From Opisthorchis felineus (lineage: Eukaryota > Platyhelminthes > Trematoda > Opisthorchiida > Opisthorchiidae), in assembly GCA_004794785.1 (NCBI GenBank), contig SJOL01008888.1:234815-298814 (forward strand): 64,000 nucleotides of DNA. Reading direction: 5' to 3'. Positions 58,357 through 64,000 of this stretch are shown in pieces. The first letter of the stretch is position 1, and each line of letters starts with the position of its first letter. The position numbers and the translations under genes are program-made. Below the pieces are notes generated by a model. The model did not search any database, was not told where the DNA came from, and was given only the letters and a program-made list of their open reading frames with translations.

Positions 58357-58405
<49 letters not shown>
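58357..58405. repeat. TA dinucleotide microsatellite
   Basis: About 24 TA units directly follow the hammerhead repeat fragment. Confidence 0.98.
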
Positions 58406-58407
<2 letters not shown>

Positions 58408-58551
58408 AAAATTCAAATTGTGCTGCCGCTCATAATCCCCGACATGGACGGACAGTCGTGCGGTTCCTGTAGACTATCAGCAGGCCAGCGTCTAGTGGGT
58501 GTCGAACACAATAATGGCTGCCCACTATGTATATTTTTCAAACATAATATA

Positions 58552-58572
58552 TGCATGTATGTATGTATGTAT
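58552..58572. repeat. ATGT tetranucleotide repeat
   Basis: A short run of ATGT units. Confidence 0.9.
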
Positions 58573-59374
58573 TTTCTTACTAAAATAGCCACTCCATAAT
58601 AAGCAGTGTTTTGCAGTAGTTCCGTCTGAAAAACACCGTCTAATGGCCTCACCTCTACTGGTAGGTGCCATGGGAACCAGCCGAACTTCGAAAACCATTG
58701 CGGCGGTCACGCACGTCAAACTCATATCGATCGTTGGGACAGTCGGGTAAAATTCACCTGCTTAATTTAACTGAGACTTTTCAATTCATTAGAAATCCCA
58801 AAATGATATATTATCTTTTGTTTGCCTTTATAACCCCACTTTCAAACAACGCATTTCAATCTAAACTAGTTGGAACAAGACTTTTATCAGACATTGAACG
58901 CCTTGTTGCGAACAGGCGAAACATCATGTGATTTCCTCTCTTAGCGAATTCAGCTGTCAGCTTGTCAACGCACTTTAAAAAGAAACTTGGATAACTTGCG
59001 TCGCAAACTCTCCTGGCTGACAGCAATACGAAAGTGCAAAGCTGTGGCCTAGCTGCCATAAGGCCCACAAGCTGGAAGACCTTTCAAGGGGACTGGCGAA
59101 GGACAGGCCCCCAAAGCATGTCTTTTTCCACATCAACGTCCAAGTGTGGTGTTTTAGAGGGTGCACAAAGTTTCCGTCAGGATGACTGGAATAGAGTTGC
59201 TCTCACTCTCGCATCACTTTGAAAACATGCGCTCTACAAGTGAACAGTTAAAAAAAATACTGGAACCCCAATGGACTGGACCTGTCTGCTGGAGACAGAG
59301 GCGACGGAGGCGACAAATGTGGACCAATAGCAACGTAATCTGTACCGATTTAAAGTCAAGTCGGTGATGTGGGG
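58573..59374. other. Unassigned intergenic
   Basis: No supported feature. Confidence 0.3.
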
Positions 59375-59815
59375 CGATTCGATCGCCATGTACCTTGCGA
59401 CACTATGTCCACGAAGTTTCAAGGAGCTGGGTGACTGGAAAGCCCTGACAGATGAGTCAATCGATCGACATAACAAGTATGCTTACTGAGTCGTCGTTCA
59501 AGGCCTTGAGCGCACCAACCACGTAGATCAAGCGTGAACCTGTTCGCTTGTTTAGACGATGCATCCAGTGTGCGTTGAAGTGACACGCTCGCATCGCATG
59601 TCAGATGTCCGGAGTTCAACCCCTATACAGCCAAGGATATGTATTGCCGATGAGCTCCAATGAGTGCGAAACCCGAGTCCAGTGCTCCCCCCCCTTTGGT
59701 AGACTCACCAGAATAACTGCGCCAAGACAGGAGAGACATTGCTCAGGCGAGGGTAGTGTGAACGTGAATTCTACAAATTCTGAAAACACCTACAACAATC
59801 ACCAATAGACGATAT
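59375..59815 (+). repeat. tRNA-like repeat unit (family 2)
   Basis: The order of blocks matches the 42 kb unit: GATCGACATAAC, GTCGTTCAAGG, ACCAACCACG, GATGCATCCAGTGTGCG, the CGCATCGCATGTCAG loop region, CCGGAGTTCAACCCC as B box, GAGCTCCAATGAGTGCGAA, and the end AGGCGAGGGTAGTGTGAACG. It is a full-length single copy. The A-box region is eroded (TTGAAGTGACACG). Confidence 0.6.
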
Positions 59816-61489
59816 TCCGGCGAATGCTTATGCATCTCCAGGATGTCCTCCTAATAATTCATAGTATAACGCAACCACATGTCAGACCAGTATTCAAGAT
59901 AAGGTATCGTAGACAAATTTCGCCGGATGGTACTATTCCACACAGTCTTATCAACTGCAAACGTGTGAAATTTAAAATACAGACTGAAAAAAAGCTTGCC
60001 ACTGGAACTCCAAAACCTAGAAACTAGGGAGCTGGGAGAGAGCTTGTTGACATTGTATAACCTCATTCACGAGGGTTACGGCGAAAGCAACTTTACAGTC
60101 CTCGTTTAAAATACATATTCCTTTTTTAATCCTAACTATGGCCCCGAGGAGCGTCACTAACTGCTGCCAAGGTCTTGTTGTGATCACTTTAGAGGAGGAG
60201 CTGACATCCGTCACGTGACCAAAGTCAATGATGTTTCTGGCTATCAAGGAGACTGGACTGCGATCGGTTACACCACCTATTCGCACATTAAGGCGCGCGT
60301 TCTTTTACCAAACCTGCATTAGTTCAACTAACAAAACATTTAACGCAGCTGTGGGTGAATTTATAAACAACATTTGAGAGTACCTCGTGAGGCGTTTTGA
60401 TCACTGGTAACTACATGTTCCTTGTTTGTCTGATTAGTTCGCTAATATTCAGGACACAGTTTCTTGTACGCGTGAGCTCAAACGATATTACGCGGCTGAT
60501 CAATAATGTTTGATGTAGTGGTGTACTACAATGCAGTCACAAACAGTCTACAATGTCAGACCTTCTCTACTACACGACCTGGTTATCAGCAGGTTTACTG
60601 CGGCTGATTTAATCCAAAATAGGCCACCGCACTTCGTCTGCAACATTGTTACAGGTTGTGGTTGTCTGTATCCAGCGAGTGAACTTCGGACGATCCGGTA
60701 AGACATAATCAAGAAGTAAACATGACAGCCTAAGTTTGATAAGAAATTGTCTTTGTCAGGCCACACTAAAGCCGTGAGAGCGATGAACTCGAGTTCCGTT
60801 CGCATTAGAGTTCATTGGGAATGCATATCGTTCACCGCGCGAAACGTGTTTCCACTACCTCCCAATTATCACATGTGATTTTACGTGCTGATCATTCGAA
60901 GAAAACTAAACATTCGCATCACTGAGCCCCAGAAGTTGCAGTACAGCTCGAAGATTTTTCAAACATTCTTGGAACAACTGAAATCGTATAAGTAAGCACC
61001 GGCAGCAATGCAGAGGCCTGCTGTGGAGAACGAGTACCCATAGAGAGATCACAGTTAGCAATGATACAATACGACCGGTCTTGTCTTTGCTATTTGGTAA
61101 ACTGACGCCTGTAGTGGGAAAACATGTGCGCTGACAACGTTTTTAAAGCAATCGACTCAAACAGCTGCCTTGGTTTTCAGTAGTCGATGGTCCGATTAGT
61201 CTGTTAGTTTGCTTTATGTAAGCATGCGCAAAGTCACCAGAAACTCAAAAACTGTTGCACTCCAAGTACGTCGTCTTTGTTGAACGGACAAACAGAATTC
61301 TGTGAAAATCAGAATGAATATCGTAATATGACAGTTTGGAATACCCTATTGGTCATTGTGGATCAGGTTATAAGGTACTCGATTGATGGCTAATGTCTTG
61401 GCAATGGTCAGCCCAGACCGATTAGACGAATCTACAGAATCTGGCTTACATCTGCAAACAGCCTATTCGGTCGCGTCCAAACCTGTTCC
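59816..61489. other. Unassigned intergenic
   Basis: No supported gene or repeat recognised. Confidence 0.3.
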
Positions 61490-61900
61490 ATCGCGTTTTT
61501 TTTCGACCTCCTTGCCTCGATGATGCGTCAAGTAATGGTGGCCGTCACAAATGGACTGGACCTTACAGTGGTGTGACAGTTTGTGTGCCTCCGTGACCCA
61601 TTGAGCTATACTGAGTGGTATCCATGCGCCACCCATAGAGGTCAATGGTTGCCGGTTTGACCAACACAGGTTACTAGCCCTCTAGGTTGGGAGTTAGAAC
61701 ATGTGTGGAGACTTGCGCTATAACAATGGCAACGCACCTGCATTTCCAGCCAAACAGCGCCGGACCTCTGAGCCAGAGGCTTTGGTTGAAGACCACAGTC
61801 GTCCTCCTGTCTAGGTGTGGGCGCCCTGTCGGTATCCCAGCCCAAGTACCACCATGACATTTACAACCATCGGCTGCCACATAGTGTCACCAGCCGGGTG
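61490..61900. other. GC-richer block, probable unrecognised repeat
   Basis: This stretch is visibly richer in G and C and in short direct words (TGACC, CCAGCCC, GGTTG) than its surroundings, and its minus strand is open in two frames. It resembles neither SINE family nor the hammerhead repeat. There is no second copy in this window. Confidence 0.3.
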
Positions 61901-63150
61901 GGCATGCTGCTAAAGACGATATGGAAGAGGAGGGGTGCGTCCCGGTGCTACCCCAATTCAGGCTTGGATCCAGAACATCAAACTTAATTGTGTGAACGTT
62001 TGGACTTCCCTATGGCCACAAAAACTCATAGACTGAGGTCAACGCCACAGTGGATTTCGGCCATAAAGAGGCAGTGTTTCAGTGTAACGATGAGACTTCC
62101 AAGTACGAGAACTTCGCATAATGCACACTTCATCAATTCCGAAAAAGCATCTTCAACGACATTCAGAGTTCGAAAATAATCAATGTGTGAGGTTTACTTA
62201 GCTGTGAACAAATTTTGCTGCCAGATGACTGTGAAAGTAGGTGAGAATAGGAACAAACTGTACAGTACTTCATAAACCACGGGTTTCTTACAGTCCAAAG
62301 TACATGTCAAAAAACGTGTGTCCTCTTCCTATTTTCATCTTGGTAGACCTCTATATAAGTGCTTTTAGAGACGTTCCTGTAGATCCCCCGGTTTTTCGGA
62401 GCAGGCGGAATGCAAGTGCTCGAAGCAGGATTTTGGTTGAAATATCACCGATTGTCAGCCTCAAGATCTGTCTAATTCATTCATTAAATTACTTCATGCA
62501 CAATATTGCAACCGGTGGCATACAGTAAGGTGAGTCTGGGAACTGGTGCTTAACTGTTGCATAACCTACAAAAGCAGTACTCTGGACAAGACTTGGCAGA
62601 TCGTCAAACTTCCTGTGTTTGCTGGCCACCTGGAAGTTGCTCAATTAACCTAACTGTTTTATAAGTACCGTGAACGACTTCGATCTAACTGTGTTTGGTT
62701 ACGATTATTATTTTCAAACTGGTAGAAATTCTTCAAAATTCCCCGGTGTTTTGATAGCCAGAAGCCATTTCTACCGTTCAGGTTTTAAAAGTGTTGAATG
62801 CGAATAACAACTCTCGTTCAGTCATTTTTTCTCCCACTACAGTGCAGACTTTGAAAAACGGACATTAGATGCTATTTGCAGTGAAGTGCACTACGAGGCA
62901 ACAATTCTTAACGTTCAAGCATATTCGAACTGGGTCACGAGACCATCTGTCAGATTATCACTACTGACGGTCTATTATGTCAGTAGTAACGGACAAGTGC
63001 AACAAAATCACGGAAATTTTAGAAGATCTGATGATACGTTATGTTAGAATTTTTCGACACCAAGGGTTAATAGGCTTGATTAATCTGTGTAGTTTGTGAA
63101 GCAGAAATATCCGCATGAACCCAGTCTGAACGTGAGAGTGCGGTTCACTT
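61901..63150. other. Unassigned intergenic
   Basis: An open frame at 62241-62528 (95 codons, plus) is unrecognised. Confidence 0.3.
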
Positions 63151-63160
63151 AAATGTGTAC

Positions 63161-63200
63161 GTCAGCTGATGTCATGTCAGCTGATATGTATGTCAGCTGA
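63161..63200. repeat. Three spaced GTCAGCTGA repeats
   Basis: GTCAGCTGA occurs at 63161, 63176 and 63192, spaced 15 and 16 bases. Each contains the E-box palindrome CAGCTG. Confidence 0.9.
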
Positions 63201-63714
63201 GCAACGATCGAACCCGTCTAGTGAAAGATATAAGGTATTGATTCATGCAGATCACGTTATCCTACCTTGGTAATACTCAACAGGCCTGGGGCTGGAAATC
63301 GTAGCATGACCAAGTAGGATGCAAACCAGTTGCCAACATGAAAGAAACAAGTCTCTGGAAAGAAATCAGGATTCTGTAAGAGGTTCCCAATGCCCCTCTG
63401 ACCAAGAATTCCACCATGAGCTCATTAGGGTGGGTAGGGGGCTGGAAGTGTTAACCAAAGTCCCAAAGTACGTCTAAACGAGAACGAAAGTGATTGTAGG
63501 GGTACAAACAAACTTTCAACGTAAATATCGCGCTAACTTCCAAACCTGTGGATTGATATATATATCCGGTCTTCCTCGAAAGTTAAGAAGAAACCTTACA
63601 ATGTTGGCCGGCAGTCAAGTGCTTGTCTCAGCGAATTAATAGTCAGTTTACCTGGAGGGTCCAGGTAGCGAGATATTCAAGTCGCCTGAGATCTCAGGAC
63701 CACCATTTTAGCAG

Positions 63715-64000
63715 GAAAAGTTAACGAGGTGCTCTAGTAAGAGTGCAGCTCGAGTCCACTGCTTTCACCTTTTGAAGCGGGCTCGCCAGAATAATTGAGC
63801 CAGGACATGGGGATGACTGTTCGAATGTGATTTCTACAAATCCTGCATCCAATAACAACTAATCAAAAATTGTCTTGCGGGTTTCAAGCGTCTGTGGTGC
63901 TGACTGACGGGGCAGTCCTGACAAGCGGTCCACTCGATCGACATAACCATGACAGCTACCGGGTCCTCGTTCGAGGTGCCAGGCAAACCAACCAAATCAC
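63715..64000 (+). repeat. tRNA-like repeat (family 2), cut by window end
   Basis: The end of one unit (CTCTAGTAAGAGTGCAGC to ATTTCTACAAATCC) is followed by the start of the next (GGGTTTCAAGCGTCTGTGG, GATCGACATAACC, GGCAAACCAACCAAATCAC). This is a tandem junction as at 42 kb. The tRNA-like centre lies beyond the window. Confidence 0.6.

Overview
This is eukaryotic, repeat-rich, gene-poor DNA. I see no bacterial operons and no long uninterrupted genes. The best-supported content is mobile elements: decayed Penelope-like elements (PLEs: reverse transcriptase thumb plus GIY-YIG endonuclease), hammerhead-ribozyme (HHR) sequences on both strands, tRNA-derived SINE-like repeats and long TATC/TA microsatellites. 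PLEs, HHRs and Pol III SINEs of this kind are familiar from flatworm genomes, so I favour a platyhelminth, perhaps a digenean fluke. That is an inference from repeat types; no marker gene in the window proves it.

Layout. 0-9 kb: PLE remnants at about 4.5-5.3 kb and 7.6-8.3 kb. 9-30 kb: microsatellites, an antisense PLE with its 3' hammerhead near 15-16 kb, SINE copies, and many copies of one roughly 300-bp hammerhead repeat. The clearest copy is a head-to-tail pair of hammerheads 303 nt apart at about 28.7-29.1 kb. 30-48 kb: mostly unassigned sequence with more SINE and hammerhead-repeat copies, including a nearly complete ribozyme at about 47.8 kb. 48-64 kb: a possible spliced gene at about 49.2-49.8 kb, a PLE rearranged into alternating orientations at about 50 kb, another antisense PLE near 53 kb, several hammerhead repeats, and 427-bp tRNA-like tandem units near 42, 59 and 64 kb.

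How the parts may work together. The hammerhead repeats resemble animal 'retrozymes': non-autonomous elements whose transcripts cut themselves into unit-length RNA that can circularise and be reverse-transcribed by a partner such as a PLE. The hammerhead family here has a palindromic stem III (ACCGGT) with no loop, so a single molecule could not fold it as a normal hairpin and activity probably needs dimers. About half of the recognisable copies are inverted internally, always with the antisense part on the left and the sense part on the right.

Protein-coding genes. I recognise no conserved host protein domain. Four candidate coding regions are listed at low confidence on splice signals, reading-frame continuity or a signal peptide; chance open frames are expected at this base composition.
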